Notes under the pieces: model-generated
Seen by the model: only the letters and a program-made list of their open reading frames with translations
What the model was told of the DNA's origin: nothing
The model's database searches: none
From: Adiantum capillus-veneris
Taxonomy: Eukaryota; Streptophyta; Polypodiopsida; Polypodiales; Pteridaceae
NCBI GenBank assembly: GCA_014529385.2
Contig: CM043942.1
Coordinates: 22,960,991-23,024,990, forward strand
Direction of reading: 5' to 3'
DNA length: 64,000 nt
Program-made: the position numbers and the translations under genes
Part shown: positions 53,500-64,000 of the stretch, in pieces
Position numbering within the stretch: the stretch's first letter is position 1
How the letters are laid out: each line of letters starts with the position of its first letter

Positions 53500-54937
53500 C
53501 TGAAGTGATTCTCGGATGTGGTGGTTGCGGTCCTAGCACTGGAGGTGGTAAGGGTGTTGTTTGAACAATGTTTTGGGCCCTAGGGACCATGTGTTGTGAC
53601 GTTTGTTCAAGAGGTGGGCCTGGCATCAATGCAGGCACTCGAGGTGTGTCTGTCCATGCTAAGGTTCGTCTATTGGCCATTGCGCACTTAAATACTATGC
53701 AATCCTTAGCTTGATGACCATACCTCCCACAGGCATTGCAGTTCCCATTGAATTTTACTCTAAAAGTAGGGCATTCACTGGTACTATGCGGTCCATAGCA
53801 TACTGAGCACCATTGTTGCTCCCTTCTTGGATACATATGATTGTTTTTTGGAGCACGATTGTCTCTAAGACTCTCTTGAATAGCCTTGGTGAGATCTGCT
53901 AAAGTCATCTCAGATATCTTTGGCTCCTTAGCAATAGGCTTTAGGGTCATTGGTTGATGCCCTGATGCTTGTGAGCTAATAGATTTAGGCTCAACAGACA
54001 CTCTTTCTCCTTGAATCATTAAATTATCCTTCAATTGGATCGCATTGTTGGTGACTGCTTTCCAAGTGGTGATACCTCTAATGACTAGGCCATTGTAGAT
54101 ATCCTCATGTTGTAATCCCCTAATGAATCTATCAAGCAATTGATTCTTATTGAAGCGCTCATTTGGATTGCAACGAGAATTTAAATGCTTCAAGCGACTA
54201 ATAAAGTCTCTCACCGACTCTCCTTCCTCTCGTTGGGATTTCTGGAGCAGAGAGGCTACACCCCAAAGCACTCCCTCTCGTATGTATTCTTTCAAGAATA
54301 GTCTCCTAAGGGTAGGATGAATCGTTTTTTCTTCCACCCTTACGGTTCTATACCAATCCCTTGCCTTCCCACTTAAGGTTAGGCTTAAAGCATTACTCTT
54401 ATGCAGGTCATTGTGTTCCCCTAGAGAATCGCATATTTGTTCAAACACTTCGATATGCTTTCTCACATCCCCGTCTCCACAAAATTTTTGTGTGAGCTTG
54501 GTTATTTGTACTGCCTTACTTCTAGGCTCTCTATCAGGCGTGTTACGCATATTCTCAATAATAGATCGACGGATAGCTTGAGCAAATGTTGCCAAGTCAC
54601 CTAAGTGAGCAGGCACCGTGGGTGAAGGCGCTCTAGAGACTACATGTGGAGTAGGTATTGGCATTGGGCTTGGCGTATAGGAAGCCCTTGGGTTCCACGT
54701 TGGGTACGATATTGTGCCATGTGGTGGTCCATAGTTCATATGTGTGGCCTTAGGCATAGCAGAAGTCGGATGTGACATGCTAATGCTAGCCGGTATAGTC
54801 CCATGGAAATAAGCGCTTGGGTGTTGTGGTTGTGGAGCATAGGTAGTTGAAACAATGGGAGGAGTAGGGACTACATGAGTATGAGGACCCATGGGTGTAT
54901 ACGATTGGTACACACTTGTAGGTACTGTTGCAGGCAT
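53500..54937 (-). pseudogene. Gpr-G2 Gag, central and C-terminal part
   Basis: Open for about 478 codons: Pro-rich region, Retrotrans_gag core (IEVFEQICDSLGEHNDLHKS, RDWYRTVRVEEK, FISRLKHLNSR) and the first two knuckles (CSVCYGPHSTSEC, CNACGRYGHQAKDC). It is truncated at its C-terminal side by the solo LTR and continues at 51706. Confidence 0.85.
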
Positions 54938-56175
54938 TGAGCTACCATGTAGCAGTGCTTTACTAACAAATGAGCTTCATGGCGTGTTTCTTGGCATGCC
55001 CATCATTGGGGTAGGCATGGTAGCCGTGGTGTCATCAAGGGAAAGAAGAGCTAGACTTGGAAAGGTGAAGCTATCACTTGTGGGCTCAAATTGCACTGAG
55101 ACCCCTGGAGAAACAACATATGGAGGATCCATTGGATTTACCGAGGGAGTCTCCATTTGCGATAAGGTCGGTTGTTTAGCCTTTCCTGTATCTAAGAATC
55201 TCATGAGACGCATTGAAGGCATGTTGATCTTCTTGTTCTGTCTCTCTAACTCAATCACCCTATGGATGACCTCACAAACTCTTTGTTGTTGATCCTCCAC
55301 ACTAGTAGCACCCATTGTGGATTGTAGGACATCTAACCAACCCAAGTGATAGGTGTGACCTGTGTATAGGTCATCAGAGTTTTTTTTTGTAGTTCGTACT
55401 CCCACTTCTCATTTAAGAACGCTCCATCTAGGATTGAGGTGCTAGGGGTGTCCTTTGAGCTAGATGCAATGTTGCTTTCTAAGGGTTGGCCCTTCGCTGT
55501 TGCCAAGTCAGGAGCACTCGATTGCTCTCTTAGAAAGGATATTGACATAGGGGCTTTCGCTTTTAACTCTCTTCATTGCTACGCCTTACGTAAGCTCTCG
55601 ACTTCCTTTTCCCTCGCTGCAAGGATATACCGCTCAACCTCTTGCACTTCGGCAAGGCTTCTATCATCGGGTAATATGACCTCGGAGGGAAATAACTCTG
55701 AAGAGTCAGGAGGTGCAGTGAATGAAGTATTCACGTGCACATTCTCTAAGGGCATAGGCTCTACGTTGGTCATGAATGGAGAATTTACTTCCCCACCCAC
55801 CTCATTTACATCATTAGCTCCATGTTCGGAGCGAGTGGCTCTACTAAAGGTTTCCTTCAAGCGGCTAAGCACGCTCGGCCCGGACCGTGGGCGCATGGCA
55901 TGCATGTCTTGGCTTGAGCTATCGGGATTAGGCATTGGGAAATCCTCCATGACGTTGTAGTCAGAGGAAGAGTCACTAGCCGCTATGTTCGGGTCTTGGT
56001 TTGTACTACCTTGGGTCCCCGTCGAGGGCCCAGAACCTAAGGTAGGTGGATAATGAGAACTCGCGTAAGTCAAAATTCTCTCTAATTGCTCCGTCTTTAG
56101 CACACGACCAGAGCGCAAATGCATGTGCCTTTGGCACCCTACAAGCATCTGCGAATAACTGCGAAGGTTAACCAC
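54938..56175 (-). pseudogene. Gpr-G2 Gag, N-terminal part
   Basis: Three overlapping frames (55579-56175, 55333-55548, 54977-55405) that together align with the first 350 codons of Gpr-G1 gag (MRFLDTGKAKQPTLSQMETP, SFTFPSLALLSLDDTTATMP). It preserves Tyr (SSSDYNVMED) where Gpr-G1 has a stop. At least two frameshifts. Confidence 0.8.
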
Positions 56176-56860
56176 TTACTTTTTTAGGCGTCTGTTTTCA
56201 CTCGTTTTTTTTAACATTTTTAATGTTTTTTAATGATCGATTTTTTTGGTGAAAGTGTGTGATAGCTCAAAACAAGCGTATCACTCAGAGGGTCGCGGTG
56301 TGCTTTTCAGCACAATGTTCGGTCACTTGAAGCTCTGTTGGTCCTCAAACAAGTCGATTTTTAGCTACGTGTGAAGCTAAAATTCGTAATTTTAAAGGGC
56401 GATAGATGCCTAAGCCTGAGCGTGAGCTTGGGCTTGGGTCTGGGAGATATTCTTGATCCCGGTCCTACCTTTAAATTTTATTTTTTTTAAATTTTTTTAA
56501 AAATAATTTTTTTAAATAAGGATAAGGTCTCTGCGGCCTGCGCGAGAGCACACACACACTCTACCTACTTACTTCCAACTAATACACCTACTATTACACA
56601 CTAACACACTCTATTAGCTCTCACATATGTACTTCCTACTTACTGTACATTATACATTACACAGAACTAACAACCTTAATACTAACACCTTATAGAGAGA
56701 AAAAACACAATACCTTTGAAAACTCCATTAACAAAAAAAATACACAGTAGTAACACAAAATCCATATTCTCAACACACACACCCTCCTTCCTTACCTTTC
56801 CTACAATTGAAATTGCACCACAAAAGAAGCAGAGAGTGCCATTCAAGCTTAGTGTATGGC
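56176..56860 (-). other. Gpr-G2 leader
   Basis: Matches the Gpr-G1 leader, including the AT-rich block (56475-56520) and a weaker version of the hairpin (56258-56283). No gene. Confidence 0.6.
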
Positions 56861-56880
56861 ATTCCCCGGCAATGGCGCCA
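56861..56880 (-). promoter_or_regulatory. Gpr-G2 primer-binding site, TGGCGCC type
   Basis: On the minus strand TGGCGCCATTGCCGGGGAAT, four bases from the LTR. Confidence 0.87.
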
Positions 56881-56884
56881 AAAA

Positions 56885-57112
56885 TGTGCATGTATGTCAC
56901 ACGTGTCAATGCAAGGAACTTGCCGATACACTGTGTGCGAGCCACAAATGGCTCCAAGCACACAACAATTCTAAACTAGTAAGCTCAAAGATGGCGTTGG
57001 TGTGTCACTCACCGCTCTATGCTTCCTGTCGTGGAGGATTCCTCACCGCGAAGAAGAGGGAGACGCCACTACGCCGCGCTCAACCACCTAACTGCCGTCG
57101 TGCCGCCGCAAT

Positions 57113-57158
<46 letters not shown>

Positions 57159-57469
57159 GCATACACACACACAAGGAGAAGAAGAAGAAGAAGATGGAGA
57201 TGGAGCAAGAGCACTCTTCAATTGCACAAATGAAAGAATGAGTGAATTTTAGGTTTAGTTGACTTTTATATGAGCTCGCCCCATTCACACTTGGGCGCCC
57301 ATGCTTAGCCAACTAATCCCTTGAATGTTCCAGTTAGAGTGCGTCTCTCATCGACGATCACTCTTACCCTTTTCTTATTGGACCGACAAGCCCGGTACCT
57401 GACTCTACAAGTAAATAATACAATGTTCGTCGTAGGTGATAGGGTGTCCGTGAGCCGTGAGGGTTAACA
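56885..57469 (-). repeat. Gpr-G2 5' LTR
   Basis: 585 bp, with (CT)n at 57114-57156. Followed by the duplicated GCAGC, after which Cop-F resumes. Confidence 0.93.
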
Positions 57470-58236
57470 GCAGCGTTTCAATATGCACGGGGGGGAAGCA
57501 TTGAGTACCCAAATGCAGGAATTCTTGAAACTTAGCAAGGAAGATGCACCCAAATTTGATGCTGAGAGAGCAAAATGGCTAAGGTACCATATTATTTGGT
57601 AGTGGGCAGTCTCATGTATGCTATAGTGGCCACAAGACCAGACATTGCTTTTGCAGTGGGAGTGGTGAGCCGATATATGGAAAATCCTGGCAGCAAGCAT
57701 TGGGAAGCATTGAAGCACATTCTTAGGTACCTCAAAGGTACGATCGGCAGGTGTTTACGTTTCATGAATAGTGATGCATCCATCGTGGGTTATGAGGATG
57801 CAGACTATGCGGGTTGTGTCAACAATAGGAGATTCACATCTGGCTATGTATTCATATTTGCTGGAGCAACAATATCTTGGAGGTCATGTCTTCAAGATTG
57901 TACATCGTCTTCCACTACGGAAGCAGAGTACATTGCATTGTTGGATGCAAGTAAAGAGGTTGTATGTTATCTCGCTTGGTCAGAAATCTTGGCATTAATG
58001 AGACTCTAGTGATATATTGTGATAGTCAGAGTGCTCTTGCATTGGCAAGGAATCCCGTGTTTCACTCCAAATCGAAACACATTGAAGTCAGGTATCATCA
58101 CGTGAGAGATTTCTTGGCCAAAAAGCTCATTGATTTGGTCAAGGTATACACTGACGACAACCCAGTAGATGCTTTGACAAAAGGCTTAGTTTTGGAGCGG
58201 TTTATACATTGCAGTGACTTGATGGGTATAGGTTGA
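57470..58236 (+). pseudogene. Cop-F pol, 3' portion (RT end and RNase H)
   Basis: Continues the RT/RNase H of Cop-F past Gpr-G2: VVGSLMYAIVATRPDIAFAV, DADYAGCVNNRRFTSGYVF, SSTTEAEYIAL, YCDSQSALALARNPVFHSK, HIEVRYHHVRDF and DNPVDALTKGL are copia RNase H landmarks. Two overlapping frames (57575-58009 and 57964-58236) show one frameshift. Ends about 70 bp before the 3' LTR. Confidence 0.9.
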
Positions 58237-58306
58237 AGCCACTAGATTGCTTCACGGTTTGTACATATCAGGTCACTTGTGTTGTGTTGTCCTTCAAGTG
58301 GGAGTT

Positions 58307-58506
58307 TATTGGGATTCAGGCCAACTGGCTGGGCATCCCACTTACTACTAACCCATCTACTAACTTAACCAATATACACTTGTTCTTTCATACACTAAAA
58401 GAATAAGGAGCTGCAACAGGATAACGTTGATGTGCACTCCACCCAAAGCAGGTCTCTCTCTCTGCTCTCACACTTGCACTCGCACATGCTTCCCACGGCA
58501 CCTTCA
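58307..58506 (+). repeat. Cop-F 3' LTR
   Basis: 200 bp. Starts TATTGGGATTCAGG, so the terminal TG has become TA. Preceded by CAAGTGGGAG (polypurine tract, 58295-58304). Followed by CTTAG. Confidence 0.9.
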
Positions 58507-58511
58507 CTTAG

Positions 58512-59860
58512 GTCAAGGTCTAAAGGTCCAATTGCACTTTTGACCACATAGAAAGTTTGGAAATTATGTGTTAAGCTTGTTTACAAAATGTCATCTCATT
58601 TGGACACATATCTTTGAATCTAAGGAGACTCTTGCATATCCAAGAAGGGAAACGTAAAAAAGTAGTGATTTTGAGCAATTTTGACATCCAAATTTTTGTG
58701 TGATCACATATTCTTGTTGTATGCATCAAGGAGTACCTTGGGTGGAAATCTAAGTGAAATCTGAGCCAAAAGACATCATATACGTTTGATGTCTTAGAGG
58801 CCAGATCTGGGTCAAATCAGACGTCTGAGTATATCCTAGTGTCCTAAAGCATAAAAGAAGTCCCTAGACAAAATTTCATTGCATTTGGAGCACATTTGGG
58901 CTAAAAAGTGCCAAAAGACGGATATTGGGTAAGGTTCATGCTTGTATTGACCATAACTTGCACAAAAAGTGTTGGAATTGAATTCTGAAAGTTGCTGAGA
59001 GTTGCTTGAGTGATAAGGAGTCAGTGGAATAAAAGTCACTTTATTTTACCACACAAAACATCATATGTATATGATGTCTCAAGTACCAAATTAGAGGTCA
59101 AATTTCATAAATGAGCTTACAGAAGTGTTTGCCATCACAAAATTGGCTTAGAGACCAAGTTTCAATCAATTTGGACCACTTTTGGCTTAGTTAACCAACT
59201 AAACAAAAAAAGGAGTGATAGACCTGTTTAAAAGTGTCAAATCACAAACTAAGACTTGGAGTGATTAGAGTACATCAAGGAGAGTCTACAGTTAAAGTTT
59301 GGAGTAATTCTGAGTCAGGAAACATCATACGCATATGAAGCCTCCAAGCACAGGTTGAGGCCAGGCAGGAACTTTGACCAGTCAAAAGCCTTCCTTTTTA
59401 CCCTTGAATCCCAAATATCATTCCAAAACCAAGTTTGGACACCTATAAGTGGACCAAAGCATTCATTTAGTGTTGACACTCTGAAATTGCCAGAATTGAC
59501 CTATAGGAAAATTGAATGCGATAGAAAACTATTTTGGCCATAACTTCAGCTCTTGAAATCGGATTCAGAAACCTTTTTTTCAAAATGAAGCTTGAGAGTA
59601 TCTCTACAAGACTCAGTGTAACTCCTAAACACAATGGAAGACCCTCCAAGTCAATCATTGTTAATCACCATTCGAAAAAACGTCTTTTAAGGCCTCAAAA
59701 TTCATTCAGAAGTTAGGGTGTCTAAAAGTGACAATTTGAGAGAATTCTAAAGAAATAGTCACGATTTTGGATATAGTTTCAACTTTTCCCTAACCAAAAC
59801 ACTTGAACTCATTGGAATAAGTCTTCTTACATCAATATAGAGCTGTTAAGCCCAGAGATC
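58512..59860 (+). other. Gpr-E leader, right part, with palindromes
   Basis: Noncoding continuation after Cop-F. Palindromic copies at 58771-58794, 59056-59079 and 59320-59343, based on CATCATAyryATATGATG. 59520-59860 closely follows the Gpr-D leader just before gag. Confidence 0.82.
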
Positions 59861-60115
59861 ATGTCCTCTCTATATTCAAACTCAACTTACACAAGCTTAA
59901 GGATCCCAGCAAACAGAGGAACATCCACCCATAATGGATCTTCCAAACTTGCAGTTGATAAAGACCAATCTTGTTGAGAGAGTTCAGATGACAAATCACG
60001 AGAGTGAAGGATTGTATAGACACGTTGAGGGAAGTGAGGTCAACCTTTATAGGTGCTCAGATTCATACCCATGAGAGCTGACGGATTACAAGCTCTTATA
60101 TGTTTATACATACGG
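59861..60115 (+). pseudogene. Gpr-E gag fragment
   Basis: Starts at ATG 59861 and parallels the first 75 codons of Gpr-D Gag (SNSTYTSL against SNAAYTSL). A 1-bp insertion near 59905 shifts the frame, and the homology stops at 60115 (TACATACGG), where unrelated sequence begins. Confidence 0.82.
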
Positions 60116-61409
60116 TGGTACAACCAAAGTGTGTCGACCATAGAAGGTGGCATAGGCAGGTATGTGCAGGCTAGCAAAAGCATGGCAAAAGGCTGGAGCA
60201 GCTAAGAAGATCATGGAAGAACAAGTAGCAGCGGAGATGTATGACTGATGCGATTTATAGGCCAAGAAAGGCTCTAGAGGGGCTAATTTGGGGAGCATGT
60301 GAAGGAGGTCCAAGGGACAATCTTTGGGTCCAAGAATGTAGAGCTTGAGGTGATGGACGAGCAGGTCCAGACAACTCATCAAACCGAGCTACGGAGCCCA
60401 AGATATTGAAGTTTGAAGGTACGGTACGTTGCAGATTCTTGTCAAACAGGGCAGTTGGGGACAAGTGGCCCAAGTGAATGTCAGTGTACAAGCACGTAGT
60501 GCCCAATTTATGGAGCATACCCGTCTTTTCACATTGCAGATCAAAGCTACGGATTGCAGTTTATGGCCAGTTCAAATTTTGTCGGGGGCTAGGTTGGTGC
60601 CCACTTGACCACATGGGGAGTCATGCCATCTAGTGTTTTTTGGACTGTGACAGAGTTCAAGAAGGTGATATGTAGTGTGAAGTTAGCAGGAGTTGACTGC
60701 TCGTCAAATGGAGCCCAGAGCAAGAAGTTAAAGCAGTCAAAAGATTGGGTGCATTTGCTCAGAAGTGACCCCAGATAATTTTCCCGTTTTTTGCGACCTC
60801 GGTTTGGGGTCTGGGAAAATCTTAAAGTGCGGCAAGGGGACAGGGCACTTTCCAATCGACATAGTGAAATTGCGGTCAGGTTTTGTGGTTCGGCCGTCGA
60901 ACATGTGAGTAGGGAGCTATAGCAGGTCAAAAGAGGCACTCAAGGGGGTTGTTAAAGTATGCTTTTCAAGTGTTCAAAGGAGGGGCACCCCTATATGCCG
61001 CCACGTGGTGCTGCATTGGTCCCGCATACAATGGGCAAGGCGAGAAATTTCGGGTAGAAGACCCACATTGGGTGCCCCATTTGGAGGTGTGATGGCGAGG
61101 GAAAGTTCCCCTTGAGCTTGGCGATGGCTGCCGCCCATTGGGTGTTGCGCAGTGGTGCAATTGGCTGATCTTGGTGGCGGTTTTGGCTGCACCGGTGGCG
61201 TATGAGCAATAGCCGGCATTTGGCGGTTCTATATGGCATGCGGCAGGTTGACGGTATCTGATGCCATGGCGTGCCGGTCAGGGAATGATTCAAGCGCCCG
61301 GCCCTTGAAACCCCAATCTTTTTGAGGATAAGCCCCCCCCGATAGCGATGTCGCTAATGCCTAGGTAGGGGAGGGTTCCCACGGCAGTGCCAGTGGAGCA
61401 AGAGAAAGA
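60116..61409. other. Unassigned GC-richer stretch
   Basis: 1.3 kb to the right of the truncated Gpr-E. Base composition is clearly less AT-rich than the retrotransposon interior. Overlapping frames on the minus strand (60589-61293) lack any motif I recognise and disagree with each other, so I do not call a gene. It may be host intergenic DNA or part of an unknown element. Confidence 0.35.
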
Positions 61410-63550
61410 GCATTAGGAGAAACTTGGACTCAATTTTGGGCCCTGTAAGAAACGCCAACTCAGCATAGAGAGAAAATAATAATGAAAAATGCAAAAGTTT
61501 TTTTGGGAATTCTATTTCTCATAGTACATACGTAAAAGTTTGCTCAATCACTTAAATACATGCTCGTACAAAATACTTTTCGAGAGCCCAACTTAAGTGT
61601 ACACAAAAATCAATGTCTGTGAATCTTAATGAGTGATGGGATGTGTGATGAGAGAAAACACATAAGAGCTGTTTTCAAAATACAAAAACAATACCACGGA
61701 TGCATCCAAAACGTCCAAAAACCTTTAGAGAGCTCTTTAAAACGCTGAAATCTGACGTCTCAAGGGCCTTTATTTGCTTGGTATTGATGTCATGAGGCCC
61801 TAAGCTTAAAAATTATATCCTCTATTTGCTTGGTACTGACCTCATGAGGCCCTAGGCTTAAAAATGCTATATCTTGAGCTAGAGACGGCAGATTTCAGCG
61901 TTTTAAAGAGCTATCTCATGGTTTTTGGATGTTCTGGATGCATCCGTGGGCTTAAAAAATGCTATATCTTAATCCTAGGGCCTCATGAGGTCAGAACCAA
62001 GGGAATACAGGTCCCAGAGACCCCTCAAGGGTCTCTATTCGCTTGGTTCTGACTCCTTCATAGTCTTAAATAGTACCTATCAATCACTATCAAGTACGAT
62101 CTGTTCAAATTTAAATTTGCGAGTACTTTATAAAAGGTGATTGATGCTTGTGCGAGATGCACAACTACAAGTACTTCACTTTATGGGATAGCAACAGCGG
62201 GTCATAAAAAGGCGTTCGGCGCTTGTGCAAGATGTCATTATCAAGCGTCTTACTTTTTTGATGATAGTGACAATTTCACCAAAATGGTTTTCATGGACAT
62301 TTTCACAATGAGAAAAAAGGTTTTTTTTATGTAATGTTAGCCTTCCTCCTATTGGCTAAGGAGCATTCTCTCACTAGAGCTAAAAGGCCCGAAAATGAGT
62401 CCATTTCTTTCCTAATGAGAGACATAAGTTCCAAAGCCGGCCAGGAGGCCAATCCCGCCACAAGGCCAGTGAAGTGAGAGAGGGACAAGGTGTTCAAAGA
62501 AGATCAATTCAAGAGGTAAACGGGCGGCCAAGTTGAGCGGACAAAGGGGCAAGAGGTGTGCACCATGCAATAGTTGCCAAAAGTGAAATGTGCCAAGTGC
62601 TAGCAATGCCAGGAAAATGCTAAAAGGAGTCTCAAAGAGAACTGCACGAGCTAGAGAGCTCACATTTTTTTCTTTTTTGGGTTTAGTTCCCCCTATAAAA
62701 GGATGTAAACGTTAACTTTTTGGGGCCTTTGGTCAGTAAGCTTTTTGGCCATTGGAAGTTTTTTACCTATGTAGGGTTTTTGAGCCATTGTTTCATTAGG
62801 AAAGAAATGGACTCATTTTTGGGCCTTTTAGCTCTAGTGAGAGAATGCTCCTTAGCCAATAGGAAGAAGGCTAACATTACATTGAAAAGCCTTTTGTCTC
62901 ATTTTTGAAAATATCCACAAAAAACATTTTGGTGAAATTATCATTATCATGAGAAAAGTGAGGCGCTTGATATTGACCAGCAGTTGCTATCTCGCACAAG
63001 CATCAACCACCTTTTTATCAGGTACTCGCAATTCAAATTCGAATGGGTTCTACTTGATAGCGATTGATAGGTACTATTTAAGACTGTGAAGGGGTTAGAA
63101 CCAAGCAAATAAAGGCCCATGAGGGGTCTTGGGGGGCTCTACTCGCTTGGTTCTGACCTCATGAGGCCCTAAGATTAAAACAGTTGTATCTTGAGCTTGA
63201 GACGTCGGATTTCAGTGTTTTAAAGTGCTATCCTAAGGTTTTTGGACGTTCCGGATGCATCCGTGGTGTTTTTTTCTGTATTTTGAAAACATCACTTATG
63301 TGTTTTCTCTCATCGCACATCACATCACTCATTAAGATTCACGGACATGGATTTTGGTGCACATTTAAGTTGGGCTCTCGAAAAGCATTTTGTATGAGCA
63401 TGCATTTAAGTGATCGAAAAAACTTTTACATATGTACTATGAGAAATAGAATTCCAAAAAACTACTTTTTAATTTTTCAGGATTACCTCTCTCTATGCTG
63501 AGTTGGCGTTTCTTATAGGGCCCAAAATTGAGTCCAACTTTCTCCTAATG
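61410..63550. mobile_element. Fold-back element with long terminal inverted repeats
   Basis: The left end CATTAGGAGAAACTTGGACT matches the complement of the right end (AGTCCAACTTTCTCCTAATG at 63531-63550). The inverted match continues inward for hundreds of bases (61410 to about 62160 against about 62985 to 63550) with substitutions and indels. A second matching pair follows (about 62335-62420 against 62785-62890, with GCTCTAGTGAGAGAATGCTC on one side and its complement on the other), leaving a loop of about 360 bp. No transposase ORF. I could not find a clear target-site duplication. Long-arm foldbacks of this sort occur among Mutator-like and Foldback transposons; the family is not assigned. 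Confidence 0.78.
61695..61950. repeat. Inner inverted repeat in the left arm of the fold-back element
   Basis: CCACGGATGCATCC at 61693-61706 and its complement GGATGCATCCGTGG at 61937-61950 frame a smaller foldback that also includes CTTTAAAACGCTGAAATCTG and its complement at about 61890-61910. The phrase CCTCATGAGGCCCTA recurs near 61785, 61840 and 61980. Confidence 0.7.
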
Positions 63551-64000
63551 TTTTTCGAGGTTTGTGCCGGCAGAGGTGCATGTTGATTGTACATGGTTGC
63601 GTATGTAAGAAGACCATTCATTGATGTCTCCTTGGCATCATTTTCCCTTCCCCATTCTCTTCTCTGCTTGTGTGCATGTGTTTCCGGCTGTGTGTCGGTA
63701 TGTGTCCCCCCCCCCCCCCCCGAGGTTTGTCATGCAAAGATACATAGAGGGAGTCTGTGTGCGTGTGGAAGGATGTGAATTGAGCAAAGCGGAGTGATTG
63801 GGTCTGTTTGGTACATTGCAAGGTGTGTGTGTGTTGTGTATGATTATGTGCAAGCGATGGTTTGCTTGCGGGTAGTGTCAAGTTTTGAAGGTGAACTCTA
63901 GTGGATTGGGCCGCTGTGTATACCCTGGGCTATAGTGAGGCATTGTGGTATGTGCTGGGTGTATTCCCCTTTCCCCCTCTCCATCTTCTGGTGCCCCCAC
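63551..64000. other. Right end of window, no gene seen
   Basis: Contains a run of about 14 C at 63707-63721 and short TG-rich stretches. The frames on both strands carry no motif. Confidence 0.5.

Noticed and set aside
60589-61293. Overlapping minus-strand frames right of Gpr-E as a possible host gene
   Set aside because: Three mutually overlapping frames with no motif and no consistent exon structure. GC-rich composition alone accounts for their length.

Overview
This window is nuclear DNA of a land plant, and almost all of it is nested LTR retrotransposons. The evidence is a Tnt1/Tork-like Ty1/copia element, a chromodomain-type Ty3/gypsy element, primer-binding sites of the plant initiator-Met type (TGGTATCAGAGC) and of the TGGCGCC type, and nested insertions with 5-bp target-site duplications (TSDs). 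I see no ordinary single-copy host gene, no tRNA or rRNA gene and no organelle sequence. I cannot name the species. The nesting density suggests a large, repeat-rich genome. Element names below (Cop-A, Chr-B, Non-C, Gpr-D, Gpr-E, Cop-F, Gpr-G1, Gpr-G2) are my own labels.

Nest 1 (about 1870-37473) is one old chromovirus, Chr-B, on the minus strand. It is split by three insertions: a nearly intact copia element, Cop-A (2021-7659, TSD GAAAC), inside the Chr-B 3' LTR; a gag-protease element, Gpr-D (8852-19761, TSD CACAT), next to that LTR; and a non-autonomous element, Non-C (24229-35724, TSD ACCTC), seven codons into the Chr-B gag. Non-C itself holds Gpr-G1 (26191-35078, minus strand, TSD AGGAT).

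Nest 2 (about 39788-60115) is a truncated relative of Gpr-D, called Gpr-E, split by a decayed copia, Cop-F (42319-58506, TSD CTTAG). Cop-F is split by Gpr-G2 (46907-57469, minus strand, TSD GCAGC), and Gpr-G2 is split by a solo LTR of the Chr-B family (51867-53492, TSD TGATT). To the right lie an unassigned, more GC-rich stretch and a 2.1-kb fold-back element (61410-63550).

The most unusual material is in the Gpr elements. Gpr-D and both Gpr-G copies carry gag and a retroviral-type aspartic protease but no reverse transcriptase, RNase H or integrase. Downstream of the protease both families have a tail with repeated W-[IV]-P-K motifs: six in Gpr-D, all in one frame, and four sites in Gpr-G. 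The leader of Gpr-D, between the primer-binding site and gag, holds a degenerate tandem array with seven 24-bp palindromes. Its relative Gpr-E has eight palindromes at the same place with a different arm sequence, and paired substitutions keep the two arms complementary. A half-site with the matching family-specific sequence lies in each family's LTR. A repeated self-complementary leader element of this kind would fit an RNA dimerisation or packaging signal, or a site for a dimeric protein. That function is inference.

The only protein likely to be close to functional is the Cop-A polyprotein. All other reading frames show stops, frameshifts or insertions.
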